Shown here piece after piece: positions 44,722 to 57,503 of a DNA stretch of 64,000 nt. The notes beneath the pieces are model-generated. The model was given only the letters and a program-made list of their open reading frames with translations. It did not search any database and had not been told where the DNA came from. The DNA comes from Sclerotinia nivalis (taxonomy: Eukaryota > Ascomycota > Leotiomycetes > Helotiales > Sclerotiniaceae). Position 1 is the stretch's first letter. Each line of letters begins with the position of its first letter. The stretch is from NCBI GenBank assembly GCA_029531795.1, contig JAPEIS010000012.1, forward strand, positions 1,860,001-1,924,000, written 5' to 3'. The position numbers and the translations under genes are program-made.

Positions 44722-45546
44722 GTACGAATTGTGAATAATGGGGAAGTTCACTGGTTAATGAATTTATGGATTGATGATGGCGTTGAATGGAAAACGGTTA
44801 GTGGATCATTATGGAAAGACGGAGCATTTGAATGGCGTTTGAGGAAAATTTACTCTCGAGAATATCGATAGAGTTGTTTTATTCCCACTTGTATCTAGTT
44901 CTGAAGTGGAGACCACTCTTCAACAACAAATTGGGGACGTCTATAAAGAACATTTAATCGGAAAACTTCCAAAATTATCTGTACTTTGAAGTGTGATGTT
45001 TATCTACAATATTTTCACATCTCAGGCGAAAACCTTCATCATGAGCATTCATTTTTTTGATACAGTAAACTTAAATAGAGAACTAAAGCAACACAAGATG
45101 GATATATGATATACCCAAATTTTCGAATAGCAGACGACACAGTCAATTCTCACATAGCAATTATAACCACTCAACTTAGTTATTTTCCAAACCATACTTC
45201 TCAGAAAATCAACATCAACATCAGTATCTCTCATCAATTCAATCCCCCCACCTCCTTGACCGCGGGGCATTTATAGCTCTAGCTGTAGCTATAACTGACT
45301 AATCACAACCCTGCATCGCGAACTTCGAAATAATTATAACCTGATAATTTCCATCCCGCAATCACCACCACTACATACATACATACATACATTAAACTCC
45401 CAACTTCCGCGGCTACTTTCCGCACACTATTAAATCCCCTCCTCGTCCTAGCCAATCCTCACAAATTTCCAATTTCCAATTTTTAACTTGCAAATACGTT
45501 CCAATCATCCATCCAGACCAAACAAAGCAAATAAACCAAAAAAAAC
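44722..45546. other. Intergenic, 3' flank of CCC1 and promoter of PFD5
   Basis: No gene supported. A CATA tetranucleotide run lies at about 45374-45390, and a CCTCC-rich promoter stretch precedes the PFD5 start. Confidence 0.5.
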
Positions 45547-46685
45547 ATGTCTCAAAAACCCCAACAAAGTCCGCATCTCCCCTCCTCTCCCTCCCCCTCT
45601 CCCTCATCTCCCCCTCCCCCCACAAACAACCATACTTAACTTACCTAACTAACCTCCCCCCTCGAAAAGTCGACCTAACCACCCTCACTACCGCCCAACT
45701 AACCCAAGTCAAAAAACAATTCGACGACGAACTCGAACATCTCACCTCTTCCTTCCAACAATTGCGCGCCGCGCAGAATAAGTTTCGTGAGTGTTTGAGG
45801 TGTATTGGGGTTGGGGTTGGGAAGGAGGTTGAAGGTTTGTTTTTTTCTTCTTGGGTTTTGGTTTTGTGTTTTTGAGGGGGAAGAGTTTTGAGGAAGGAGG
45901 GGGGTGGGTTGATTGGGGAGGGGAGGGGGGGATCGGCAGAGCGGGGAGGGGAGAGGATGGCTATGAGGATTTTGGGTTGTGCGGGTGGTTGTGGATAAGA
46001 TGGAGCATTTGCGCCGGAGTCATGATATAGAGGTGCTTGTGGAAGGAAGAGCTTCACACATCCTCTTCTAGAACCAAAGGCCAAAGCTCAGATCCTCAGC
46101 TTCTCCTCTTCCATCCTCCCTCCTCCCCCCATCCCTCTTCCCATCCATCCTTCCCCTCTTCCATCCCTCCTCCACCCCATCCATCCTTCCTTCTCCTCCC
46201 CCCTCCTCCTTTCTTCTCTCCCAATCTACCCAAACCAACAAAAGACTAACACCCTCTCCCCCACAGGCAAACCAATCCTCGTACCCCTCACAACATCCCT
46301 CTACGTACCTGGACAATTAGCCGATACCGAGAATGTAATTGTAGATGTTGGAACTGGGTTTTATGTTGAGAAGGTATGGTTCAATTGCTCTTTCCCCTCA
46401 TACTGAAAAGTATATGCTACTTCTTTCTAGAAAGCTAACAACATACTGTAGAGCACCAAAGATGCAACAAAGTTTTACGAAGCAAAGGTTGAGGAAATTG
46501 GAACCAATTTGAAGGATTTGGAAATTATAGTCAATAATAAGTCAAATAGTCTACGAGTGGTTGAAGATGGTATGTTTCTTTCTTTTGTTACAAAATCATT
46601 GAATTTTTGCTAATATTTAAATATAGTTCTACGTCAGAAAGTTCTTAGCTCAAATGCCGGTACAGCTTCAGCTTCAACATCTTGA
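45547..46685 (+). CDS. GIM5: Prefoldin subunit 5
   Basis: Five exons (45547-45568, 45670-45834, 46267-46373, 46452-46569, 46627-46685) give 156 residues, normal for PFD5. Signature segments: [65 protein letters not shown] and [13 protein letters not shown] [10 protein letters not shown]. The alpha-type prefoldin fold has two coiled-coil helices and a central hairpin. Prefoldin hands unfolded actin and tubulin to the CCT chaperonin. Exon 1 must be 22 nt, because its only GT (GTCCGC, weak) has the right phase. Intron 2 is 432 nt and pyrimidine-rich. An alternative donor GTGAGT at 45787 would drop the conserved ECL, so I prefer 45835. Confidence 0.9.
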
Positions 46686-47007
46686 TATCTGTGTGCTATG
46701 GACGAAAAGGAAAAACAATGCCAAATTTCAAATAATCTCGTAGGAATCAAATCGTTCGAGACACCACAAAAGTCTTATTGGTCAAGTCGAGGAAGAATAC
46801 CAATGGGAAACTGGCTCCAAGTAAAGGTCGATTGAAAGTCCAATGGTGATTCCTCTCATTTGACACTAGCAACGAGAAGAAATGAGAAAGGGATGATATA
46901 ATGAACTCGGAAAGTGAGATTGAATAGGCGATTCCCTGGAAGAGGGTTGTCAAATAAGCCGAAATAAGGGAACTGAATTTGCTTAATGTTCAATACCAAT
47001 CGGGTGT
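46686..47007. other. Convergent 3' flanks of PFD5 and the RGG-rich gene
   Basis: The 322 bp between two stops hold only terminator and UTR sequence as far as can be seen. Confidence 0.5.
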
Positions 47008-49294
47008 TTAGACTGTGCTGATTGATTTTGACTTTGACTGATGAAAACCATCGAGGAGGTAATCAAGCTGTTCGATAAAAACTTTGAATCCTCCATCTGG
47101 AAAGAAATTACTCATATCTTTCTTCCATTCGCGATCTGCCGTAGTATGTTCATTTGATTCCATATCTATATCCCACTGGTCGTGAAACATTGTAATTCCG
47201 GCAGAGACGTTTGGCTCTGGTATAGTTCTTAAACCATCCCAATCTCTGTTGATGGTAAATTCAAGACAATAACCACCTGAACGAGTCTTGAATCTGTAGA
47301 CGCTCTGGAGAGTGACCTTATCGACACGTAAACCAGGTTGGTCATGAGGAGTGATTCTAGGATATTCGAAGCCGTACTGGTCTTCACGTTCCTCCAAGCC
47401 TTGCGTGTTTAAACCCGTACGAACAAATGGTTGCAAGCAACTTTGAACCAAGTCTTGGAATGAACTATCCAACATTGTACCTGCTGTCTCGCTGATAATT
47501 TCGAGAGTCCAGTCAACGTGTCTATAGATATATTGTTAGTAAATGATCATGAAGCGATAAATCATTAACTTACTCAATGTCGATAGTAACAATCTCCACA
47601 CACTTGTTGCGACGTTCTTCCTCAATTACTTTGACCGCACCACATTGATATCCTCCATGTGTCTTATCAATGTCTGCCTCAATGTGAAACATTTCACCTG
47701 ATGAGTTTTGTACTATGAAGATTGCAACATGTTTTGGCTTCACGTCCGCCAGAACGTAATCCGTTCCACTCCAAACCTTAAAATTTTCAGAATTGAGTTT
47801 CACTTTATTCATCATGTACTTGACAATTAGAGGATCGACACTAAGTAGATGTTAGTCGTAAAAGTAATCCTAGTTTGCCACCAACTTACCCTTTTTCGAA
47901 TGACCCCCTAGTTCTTGTACGTTTCATCATCTTCATGAAGCCATCCAAAGTTTGCTTGCCATCAGTCAAATCTGTCTGCCAGTGTGTGAGATGGAGTTCC
48001 CCGAAATGTACTCGCATCTGCATCCAGTCTTTGAGGTGACTAAGCTCATTCAAATTCTTATTTAACTCCTCACGAAATTTTTCGATAGTCGCTTCCACTT
48101 TCAAGGAGCGCGAGGGACTTTGCTTTTTTAATTCTTCGTCGGAAGCCTGTTTTGAGAATTTGAGGCCATGCACATGCTTTTGACCATCAACGTGGACGAG
48201 TGCTTCGAGTAAGGTAGACTCGGTCGAATATCGCGGTGGGACGACAATATAGAAAGGTGTAGCCATGATCGCACGTGCATGGGCACTTTCAACCGCTTGT
48301 CTGATGCCTTTGATTACTTCATTTATCGCAGTCTGACCGGATGGTGGTGGTGCACGGATTCTTAACCATTTTCGTGGAACATTCCAATCAATAAAAACTT
48401 TCCAACTGGTCTTGAGATGGTCAAGATCTTTGAGTTGCTCACGGAATAAATCCTCGGGACTATCTTCCTTCATTGGCCATTGGTAAAATCCCTATGAAAT
48501 GTCAGTATGTACAATCGACTGAAGCAATGATGGGAGGGACTTACGATGGCTGAAAATACCTCTCCATCAACGGGTTTCTTCAAGAAACGTTTTGTATTTG
48601 TTCGTGATTCTCGTTCAGAGTGGAGTTGTGCTCTTCGAGCGTCAGTCAAGAGAGGAGTTGGTTCGGCCCAGCCTGTGCTTGAGTTTAGACCTGGCTCTCG
48701 TACCCTGACAATCGGACGGCGAGGTAACTCCTGGTCGGCACGATGGTTAACTGAAGGTACGTGGCTTAAGCCAGTACCATCGCGAGAATGTCCTCTCGGA
48801 GGAGCACTCTCGACCAATCGTCCTGAGATGTATTAGTATTTGATAATAGCAATAAATCGGTAAGTACTGCGACGTACCGTTACCACGACCAGTAGGAACG
48901 GTATGGTGCCCACCACGACCAACATTGCCCCTCGAGTTACCTCGAGTGGCTCCGCCGCCGCGGTGGCTACCATTGAAGCCACTACCACGATCAATTCCAC
49001 GCCCGCGTCCACGGATATTACTGTCAATGCCACGTCCACGGCCACGTCCTCCATTATTACCTCCTCCAATCACCGGGTTAGAACGAGACAATCCTCGCTG
49101 GACGACAGGGTGTCTAATTTCGACTCCATTTGCTGAGGTAGTAGGTACTTCCTCTATGTCACCTATCTCTGACTCTTCCTCCCAAACGGCGGCATTGTGA
49201 GTTTCAAAACTGATATAAATTAGCGGTATACTCTAGTAAAATAGTATGAGCGAAAATCAAACTATGCATACGTTGCGATCTTGTTCGAATACAT
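47008..49294 (-). CDS. RGG-rich protein of unknown function with KH-like region
   Basis: Six exons (49272-49294, 48878-49209, 48545-48822, 47890-48491, 47574-47840, 47008-47521), all phases matching, give 671 residues. Residues about 45-100 are an Arg-Gly repeat domain (GGRGRGRG, RGRGRGID), typical of RNA-binding tails that are methylated on Arg. From about 210 a conserved-looking domain begins with GFYQWPM and PEDLF. It contains a KH-like pattern (KWLRIRAPPP, INEVIKGIRQAV) and a later MQMRVHFGELHL motif. The C-terminal half has an alternating beta pattern. It may belong to a fungal family named only as a DUF (perhaps DUF7905), which I cannot confirm. An RNA-related role is inferred. Confidence 0.75.
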
Positions 49295-51390
49295 CTTGTC
49301 GATCTGTTTTCTTCAAAATTCTTCTTGATCGAGAACAGATACCGCGATAGGTAATTGCAAGAAGTGGCAGATAGATTTGACACACTTGAAGATTGCGCGA
49401 AGACAAATTGAGTGTAGAGGGTAAGAGCAAATCAATCGAAGAGAGAGATATGCAGTAGAAAGAAACGAGGTCTTGATTGTAGATGGTGACGCGATCTGAA
49501 AAAGTTGAGATTAAATTGGCAGTGATACCAATGTGTAATCAATTTCACAATTGAAGAAAGAATTCAAGAATCTGAAATTATGATTGTTAAGAAAATGAAA
49601 GAGAAGGTTGTAAAAGTTTTGAAGATGGGTGTTTTAAGTTGAGAATTATTTTTTCTATGGCAACCGATGGAGGAAGGAAGAAACAAAGAAGGAAGGTTCT
49701 TGCCAATATAAAAATTACGTGAGTGAAGAACAAATGATAACTTCCTTCTTTCCCAAATTCACCATCTCAGTGCCCAAAATTAAGCGGTGAAGCGGTGCAT
49801 CCTTTGAAGTTGCCAGGTGTAGGTAGAAGTGCAGCTTTTAGAATATATGATGAGACTTCAAGTAATGGTATTCGTTCCGAGGTGAGAAGAGATGTAAACA
49901 TGAAGTAAAAGGTTATCTTTTCCTTACCTCAATAATCCAATTCTCAGAGGCTCATTTTGCCAGTTGGCTTTTCGACGGTGCAAAGCGAAGAGTATCCAGA
50001 AAGAAGGAACCCTATTGTACAGTCAGTAAATTATTGATGAGCTATTGGTTTACTCTCTAAATCTATGGAAATGAACGGAAATATTGCAGTTATCATTCAA
50101 ATCACCTTGACGATGTGAGGTGAGTGTTCTTGATAATTTGCTTGGGTGCTTCAAAATAGAATAGGAAAATCGTGGCGAAATAGGAGCCAAGCTATCCAAA
50201 TGAAAGCCATTCTTGATAGAATTGCTTTGTATGAAGATCTATTGATCAGACAAACACAGGAAATGCTGTGTAACTCCAGTGCACATGCATCTCTCCGCAC
50301 AGAAGCAAAAGCTTTCAGCTTCAACAAGGATCGATACAACCAAGGGTATCAGAGGAAAACCATGATTCATTTGGGAAAAGAATATCAGCCCAGACCAACA
50401 TCCATGACTGACCTAGATCAAAACTTCCATATGCCAGTCCTGTGGTCTGTACATCTTGACTCCAAGCATGAAGATACAGCCCACACAATTATGAAACTTA
50501 TGGCAGTGCATCTACTACCCGCGAAGTAGTTTGGCTTGATAAAGGCATCTTCATTGATCTCCAAGTTTCAAGTTCGGATAGGGTAGAAAAGAAATATGTA
50601 ACAACATACAACAAAGGTCTCTACATCCTTGCCTGTTTTGTTTGTCAGTCTACGGGTTCATACCAAAGACAAAGACCAGATATACAGAGTACTGAGGGCT
50701 TGGGCTTGAAAAGAATGAAAACTTACCCACCGATGGCTAATTGATCTAGATGGTAGTCATAGCCTGGAGAACTCAAAGCCCAAAAGGACTTCTTTCCTCC
50801 TAAAAAGAGAAGGCATTGTAAGCTGTAATACAAAGAAGCTTGTTGAGACATATTGATTTGATACATTGCCGTCTAGAAGATTGTATTTGTTGTGGGAAGA
50901 GAGGAAAGATAAATAATAAACAGCAGATGTGTTGTTGTTGGTTGAGGAAGACGGTAATCTCCGCCGCATCTGAGCTGCTAGATCGAGACACCTAGGGATG
51001 ATCTTTTGGTGGTGATGTTAATCATCTGGTGAGATGCCGAAGCAAAAGCAAAAGATGAGGAATTTCAGGACCCTTGGGTTACAAATATACTAGGTAAGTC
51101 TTACTAACATTGATGATATCTATATAAGAAAATTGGGTAGTCAGTATTTAGTATTTCACATTAGGTATTCCGCTGTAGGGAATGAAGTCTGAAAAATAGA
51201 TGCAATTTGCAGAAATGGATGATTTCCATTGCCAATTTGACACCCTTGAAAGCCATACCGAAGTGGTGCTAGCTTTCCCCGCATCACACTAAATTCAGGT
51301 ACAAGATTAAAATAAATGTCAAGCTTTAACCTCCAATATGTCAACAGATGCCAAATCGATTGTAAACAACAGAAGGCATTAAAAATTAAG
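49295..51390. other. Intergenic, about 2.1 kb, possible short gene near 49.9-50.5 kb
   Basis: The promoter side of the RGG gene is next to its start. A plus-strand open stretch (to stop at 50529, MKAILDRIALYEDLL in the middle) has no in-frame ATG at its head. Its left edge coincides with a good acceptor (CAAAATAG, 50158), so it may be a last exon, but I could not assemble upstream exons in frame. No domain recognised. Confidence 0.4.
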
Positions 51391-53889
51391 ATGTCACCAA
51401 AACCAATACTGCCCTCATCGAAGACCATTCTACCTGCAGATGCAAAGACACGACTAAAAAGAGCTGAGAATGCTAGGAAACGTTTAGCAGGCGGCCGCAC
51501 AGTTATCGAAGAATCAGACGAAGAAGAAGAATCGGATGATGAGGCAGAATGGGAATGGATATTCGAAGGCGAAAATTCTGAAGAAGCTGCTTCATCGCCG
51601 CAGACCAGTGCCAGAGGAGATGAGAGCGCAGCAGCCAAAAGAACCCGTCGACTTTCGAAAAGTACAGGAGCTAGGAGGATTATTGGTGCTAAGGCTGGGA
51701 AAATTATCTGCAAGATTGCAGATTGTGTTTTGATAAATAATGATACTTCGAATACAAATTGGGTTGGGGTTATATCAGGATTCGAAGAAGATGAGGACTA
51801 TGATGAGAATGCTGAATCATATCTTGATATAATGAAAGCCAATATTTGGTGGTTCAGTAGCCCAAAGGACATACACAGTAAGACAAGGAAGCGTTCAGAT
51901 TTCTTGGAAGTAAGTAATCCACTTCTTATATTTGGTCCTTGTGGCTAATGACTATAGAACGAGTTGTACATATCCTCTGATCCCGATACAATCTCACTGG
52001 GGACCATTAATGGCATTGCTACGATCCTATCCAAAGAAGCCTTCAAAGCCAAATATCCGACAGGAAAAATACCTAGAAATCGAAAAGAAAATGGGAAAAC
52101 ATTCATATGTCGTCGAGGTTTACACAGTAAATCTGTCACATATACAGATGAATTTACATGGGAGGAAGTATATCACAATACAGAGGATAGTGTTGAAAAG
52201 TTGATCGAGAAGATAGAGAATTGCATACCAAATAACAAGAGAAAGAAGCCTATACTTTCCAGGAAGAAGCATGAAGATGATGACGACGCAAGTGTGGCAT
52301 CTGAGCATGAGGATTCAGAAGTGGATGAAGAAATCTTAGCAACACCGCGGAAAAGGCAAAAGACTACGAAAGCTATAACACCTCGAAAACCACGTACACC
52401 TTCCAAACTACTTACTCCAAGCCATAAGAGGTATGTAGTACCAATCAACCTCCAAGACCACTTATTGACGATTTCCATAGAATTGTCGTCAAAAAGCCAC
52501 TAGAATTCACACCTTTAGGAATGCGTGTTCTCTCACCGTCCGTTAATGCTTCCCCTTTTCAAACAGCTCGATTACGTCTTCACGTTTCATCCGTTCCTGA
52601 TAACCTTCCTTGTCGTGAGGAAGAGTTCTCATCCGTTTACACCCATCTCGCAGCTGCTATTACAGATGGCACAGGCTCTTGTATTTATATCTCCGGAACT
52701 CCAGGAACTGGAAAAACTGCGACGGTACGAGAAGTTGTTGCACAGCTGAATGCATCCGTTCTGGCCGATGAATTAGATCCTTTTATATTCGTTGAAATTA
52801 ATGGAATGAAAGTAACGGATCCGCATCAATCATATGCATTGTTGTGGGAAGCGCTGAGAGGAGACCGAGTGAGTCCAAGTCACGCATTAGATTTATTGGA
52901 AAGGGAATTCAGCAAGCCGTCACCGAGGAGAGAACCATGTGTGGTGTTGATGGACGAATTGGATCAGCTAGTGACCAAAAACCAAAGTGTCATGTATAAT
53001 TTCTTCAACTGGCCTGGTTTGAGGCATTCAAAACTCATCGTGCTCGCTGTGGCCAATACCATGGATTTACCTGAACGTACTCTTTCTAATAAGATTTCTT
53101 CACGTCTTGGTATGTAAAAAAGCGTCTGTCTTCACCAACTGCAACTAAGAACAAATTTCAGGTCTAACACGTATAACATTCCCCGGCTACACCCACGACC
53201 AACTCCAAACCATCATAACCTCCCGTCTAGCTGACGTCCCCTCCCATCTAATCCACCCCGACGCCATTCAATTCGCCTCTCGCAAAGTCGCCTCCGTTTC
53301 CGGCGACGCCCGCCGCGCTTTAGATATCTGTCGTCGAGCCGTCGAAATCGCAGAATCAGAATCACTTTCCATTCCAAACACGCCTTCGAAAACTCCAGGT
53401 CGTGAAGAAAAGAAGGGGAAAGGTGTGGTTAGTATAGCTACAGTTAAAAAAGCAATCAATGAAGCTACCACGAGCCCGCTTCAACAATATTTGAGAGCAT
53501 GTCCGCTGGCTACGAAAATTTTTCTTGCAGCTCTGGTACTTAGATTGAGGAGGGCGGGAACGGGTGAGTGTTTGGTGGGTGAAGTGGTGGATGAGTGTAG
53601 GAGAATGGCAAAGTTGGATACGGGGGGGAGTGTGGTTGGGTATTTACTTGCAGGTGCGGAAAACAAGGGAAGTGGCGGAGAAAGAGCAAGAGAAAAACAA
53701 GTAGGAAAAGGAGCAAGGGTGCAGGGAATGGGTGAAGCGGCAATGGAATTAATGGAAGCGGGCGTAATAGGGATAGAGGTTCGAAAGGCGGAGAGGATGG
53801 GAAAGGTTAGGTTGGGTATTGGGGAAGAGGATGTTAAGGTTGCTTTTAGGGATGATCCGGAGATTAGGGGGATGGGATTTATGGGGTAG
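51391..53889 (+). CDS. ORC1: Origin recognition complex subunit 1
   Basis: Four exons (51391-51909, 51958-52430, 52481-53109, 53162-53889) give 782 residues. A BAH domain covers about 95-240 (SYLDIMKANIWWFSSPKDI, then ELYISSDPDTISLGTINGIA). An acidic and Lys-rich linker follows. The AAA+ ATPase holds Walker A GTPGTGKT near 402 and Walker B VVLMDELDQL near 483, sensor 1 AVANTMD, and sensor 2 SGDARRALD. The C-terminal winged helix closes the protein. ORC1 binds and hydrolyses ATP in the complex that loads MCM helicases, and its BAH domain contacts nucleosomes. An earlier in-frame ATG at 51316 would add 25 residues. I chose 51391 because MSPKPILPSSK resembles usual ORC1 starts. Confidence 0.95.
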
Positions 53890-54480
53890 AGTACGGGATA
53901 TGGATAGGGGGTGTAAGGGATGGAGGCTTAATATCTCCATTGCCTAATGATTATTTGAAAATGCCATTGTGGTTTGGGTGAGACTCGAATTAACCATCGG
54001 AATGTTGGGACTACAACTCAGAGATTCGATGTAATGAATGATATGACGAATGCGGGATGATGGACGCTGGAGCTGGAAATTGGATGGATGGGTGGGACGG
54101 TGTGTTGAGATTGACATAGATTGACATAGATATAGATAGACAGGAAGAAAGATAGAAAAGATAAATCGACAAATTGATAACCATTACCATCATCATTATT
54201 ATCACCATCAGGAACAACAAATCAGCATAGCACAGCACAGCAATAAAACAACCCAATAATGCACCTCAGTATGTGTTCTCAGTAGAATTCACAAAATGGT
54301 ATTCGTGGCTGTGGTATACGCACTATCTATATCAATCAATGCGACCACGCAATCAATCACAAACGCCAGTACGCCTTCGGGATATTACCAATTCCATCCC
54401 ACCTTTTCCATGCTTTTACATTTTCGTAGGTATTATACACATACAAAGTGCCATATTTAAAACCGGGTTAAAACTTGCGT
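53890..54480. other. Convergent 3' flanks of ORC1 and PRP46
   Basis: The 591 bp between stops include a GATAGATAGAT-like run (about 54118-54150). No gene supported. Confidence 0.5.
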
Positions 54481-56038
54481 TTAGAATTTTCGTCTTCCGA
54501 GCTCAGGTTTCCATTCGAGGGGGTGTGATTCGGGGGTTGCGAGTTCATCTTGTTTCCATACTTTTACTGTTGGAGGGAGGGAGTGTTAGTATCTACTATG
54601 TGGGTGCAGACAAGGTGGTGGGGATAAAGCGCGGGGAAGAATGGAAAATAAGGAGACAGTAGAAGAACTTACTAGTTTTATCCGCCTCACCCGTAATCAA
54701 CCTCAAACCTGTTTTATCAAACAACGAAGTGAAAATTCCAGCTTCTGCATCTAGCGAACCGGGTTGAGCAATAGAATCAAGAGCTTGATATCTATGACCA
54801 GTTTTCCAATCCCAGAAAGACATGGATCCATTGTCTCCTCCTGAAAATAATACGTTGTCTTCGTTTACGCTGAGGGTGTTGATAATTGCATTTTGACCGT
54901 CGAAATTTTGCATAAAGGCTCCTTCGGGACATTTCCATTGTTTGATACTTCCAGCACTTCCACTTGCGAATGTGAATTCTTTGGGATGGATGGCTAGTGC
55001 TCGAACACCTTTCTTGTGATGTGTAAGTACGCCCATACTTTTTCCAGCTGCTAAATCCCATAGTCGGACTGTGGAATCGAGAGATGAAGTGATGACTTGT
55101 GGATCTGCTTCTTGACACTTCAAATCTGATACTGTGCCCTTATGTCCTGAGAGTACGTGAATATTACTCCTCGTCCTCATATCCCACACTCTCGCAACAC
55201 CATCTCTACCTCCCGTAACCAACACATCCAATGTAGGATGTAAACTCAAAGTATAAACACCACTCAAATGTCCATGATAATGTCTTATCACCTTATTCGT
55301 CTCCAAATCCCAACACTTAACCATCTTATCCTCTCCACAACTAAACAAATATGGATGTCTCGGACTAACTGCTAATCCCCTCACCGTCGAAATATGTCCC
55401 GTCAACGTAAGTTTTAGCCCTCCAGTCGCCAAATCCCATATCTTAATTGTGCGATCCCCAGCTCCAGATGCAAACCATCGATTCTCAGGCTCAACAGCAA
55501 GAGCGCGTACCCATCCCAAATGTCCAGATATTACGCGCATAAGTTTCCATGGGGCGTGCCATTCTGGTTTTGGCTGGACGAAATTTTGTTTGCGCACCAA
55601 ACTGCTAGATGGTAGATTACTTTGCGCTGTAGAAATTGGGGGACCGTTCGCATTAGGCGGTGTATCTTTGCCTCTGATTATAAGACTGGTGCTACTTCCA
55701 GCTCCAGAACTCTCAATTCGTGATGGAATTCCCTCGATCATCTTCATCGTATTATTGTCCGCAGCTGATTCCCCATCCGTAGCTTGTACTTTAGTCTTCT
55801 TCCTCCTGTTTCCAGCTGCAGCAGCTTGTTTCGCAGCTAATGCAGGTGGTAATTCTCGGACATGATCGTATTCGGCGTGTACTCTTCCTACTAATGATAA
55901 TTTATCTGCGGTTTCTGTAGATTTGGGATCGGGGATTGATTCAGTGTCTGCAAAGAGAGAACGTGTTCGTTTGGCATTTTGTTTTATGAGGGTTTTCATT
56001 TGGTCCTCTGAAGGTAGGGAGACGATTGAGGTTGCCAT
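54481..56038 (-). CDS. PRP46: Pre-mRNA splicing factor PRP46 (PLRG1), WD40 protein
   Basis: Two exons (54673-56038 and 54481-54566; 106-nt intron near the end) give 483 residues. The N-terminal 165 residues are helical and low-complexity ([21 protein letters not shown]). Seven WD40 repeats run from about 168 to 455, beginning [20 protein letters not shown], with repeats ending IKIWD, VKCWD, ARVWD, VRLWD. The C-terminal ELGRRKF tail, encoded by exon 2, is the hallmark end of this family. PRP46 is a core member of the NineTeen-associated spliceosome assembly, needed for the catalytic steps. It is divergent from gankyrin with 258 bp between starts. Confidence 0.96.
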
Positions 56039-56296
56039 ATTGTTAATATATGTGGTTGATGTTAAGTTGCGCGTGTGAGGACTTGTGATTTGGAAATTTA
56101 TCGCGATAAAGCTTCAAGAACATGAGCCTTGAATGCACGGGCCACTAGCCTCACAAGCCGTATTGCTGCCGCCGCTTTATTATATTCCAGGCTCCTCTAT
56201 CCACGCCATCATATATATTACATCAAAATAAATTCCTACAACAATTTCCCTTCCAGTAAAGCTTTCATCAAAGTCTCATTAAATCTATTCAACACA
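56039..56296. promoter_or_regulatory. Short divergent promoter of PRP46 and gankyrin
   Basis: Only 258 bp separate the two ATGs, so the region must hold both promoters and leaders. No TATA box is evident. A TATATATTACAT run lies near 56209. Confidence 0.5.
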
Positions 56297-57503
56297 ATGG
56301 AAAAGCCTTCAGAGGATAAATATGCCATTCATCAGGCTTGTCGTGATGGTAGAAGTACGATACCCCTCTGCATCCTAATTCACAGCTTATTAGCAAACGA
56401 ATTCTTACTAACAAGAATCTAGCTGCTATCGTCGAATCTCTTCTTAATGTACGAGATCACCAAAAATCCCTTGATGCATACTTCGCTCCATGCAAATATG
56501 AGTAGTACTCACAAATTGTAGGCTAACCCAAAACTCGCCTTTTTGAAAGATGACGATGAAAGATTACCGATTCACTGGGCTGTTTCATATGGACATTTGG
56601 ATATTGTCATATTACTTTCCAATGTGAAGAATTTCGATCCGGACATACAGGTATGTGTATTCTTGTACCCTTTATCTTATGCTCTGTGCGATCTTGGAGA
56701 ATGATTATTAATACAGTGTGTAGGACGGATCCGGATGGACACCACTCATGATTGCTGTCAGCCTTAAGGAGGGTGATGATATTGTGAATCTGTTATTGAA
56801 AAAAGAAGCGGATGTAAATGCCAAGAGTGAGTTTCACCCTTACTGGATTAAATTTTTGTTCAAATCATGCTCACCATCTCTTAGATTTCAGTGACCAAGT
56901 ATGGCTTCTCAAACCCTTTTTATAACTCCCAAGAGCTACCATCTAACCAACATCTAGACGGCACTTCACTTTGCCACTTCCAAAAACAACCTTCCGGTAG
57001 TCAAAGTCCTACTTTCACAAAGTCCACCAGCATCCTGTAGAGTTAAGGATAAACGTGGACAATATGCAATTCATCGTGCAGCAGCTATTGGCTCCGCTCC
57101 AATAGTTGAGTTATTGTTGAAGAATAAAAGTCCACTAAATCCTACGGATATTGCGGGGCAAACACCACTTCATCACGCTGTTGCTGAAGGTCATGGTACG
57201 TCTCTCTTCAGTTCTTAAGTTCTATTTGAAATCATCCAAGGCCGGATTGATTGTTATTCTACAAACCCATGGCTAACTAAAAAAACACACATATAGGTGA
57301 TACCGCAGTAGCTCTTCTAAAAGCCGGCGCAGAAACAGACAAGAAAGATGTAGATGGTTCCCTTGCATTGGAACTTGCTCCTGACAGTCAGGTTAGTATT
57401 CAATATCCTCTCCGATCTTATGTTTTTTCAGAGACTAAGGACGTATGCGTAGGTCAAGAAGTATATAGTTCAATGGGCTGAAATGGAGGGTATTGATTTA
57501 TAG
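56297..57503 (+). CDS. NAS6: Gankyrin/Nas6-type ankyrin protein, 26S proteasome assembly chaperone
   Basis: Eight exons (56297-56354, 56423-56448, 56522-56650, 56724-56826, 56885-56898, 56958-57195, 57297-57391, 57453-57503) give 237 residues, the usual size (yeast Nas6 228). Ankyrin repeats appear in order: YAIHQACRDGR, RLPIHWAVSYGHLDIV, GWTPLMIAVSLKEGDDIV, TALHFATSKNNLPVV, YAIHRAAAIGSAPIVELLL, QTPLHHAVAEGHGDTAVALL, and a final cap. Nas6 binds the C-terminal domain of the Rpt3 ATPase during base assembly. Exon 5 is a 14-nt microexon. Intron 1 must end at 56422 (branch TTACTAAC) to keep frame. Confidence 0.93.

Noticed and set aside
48546..49200. Plus-strand open stretches opposite the RGG gene
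   Set aside because: They are complement shadows of the Arg-Gly coding exons. The minus-strand exons have matching splice phases.
53965..54030. Possible tRNA on the minus strand near GGTTAATTCGAGTC
   Set aside because: No matching 5' acceptor strand or anticodon stem of the right length could be found.
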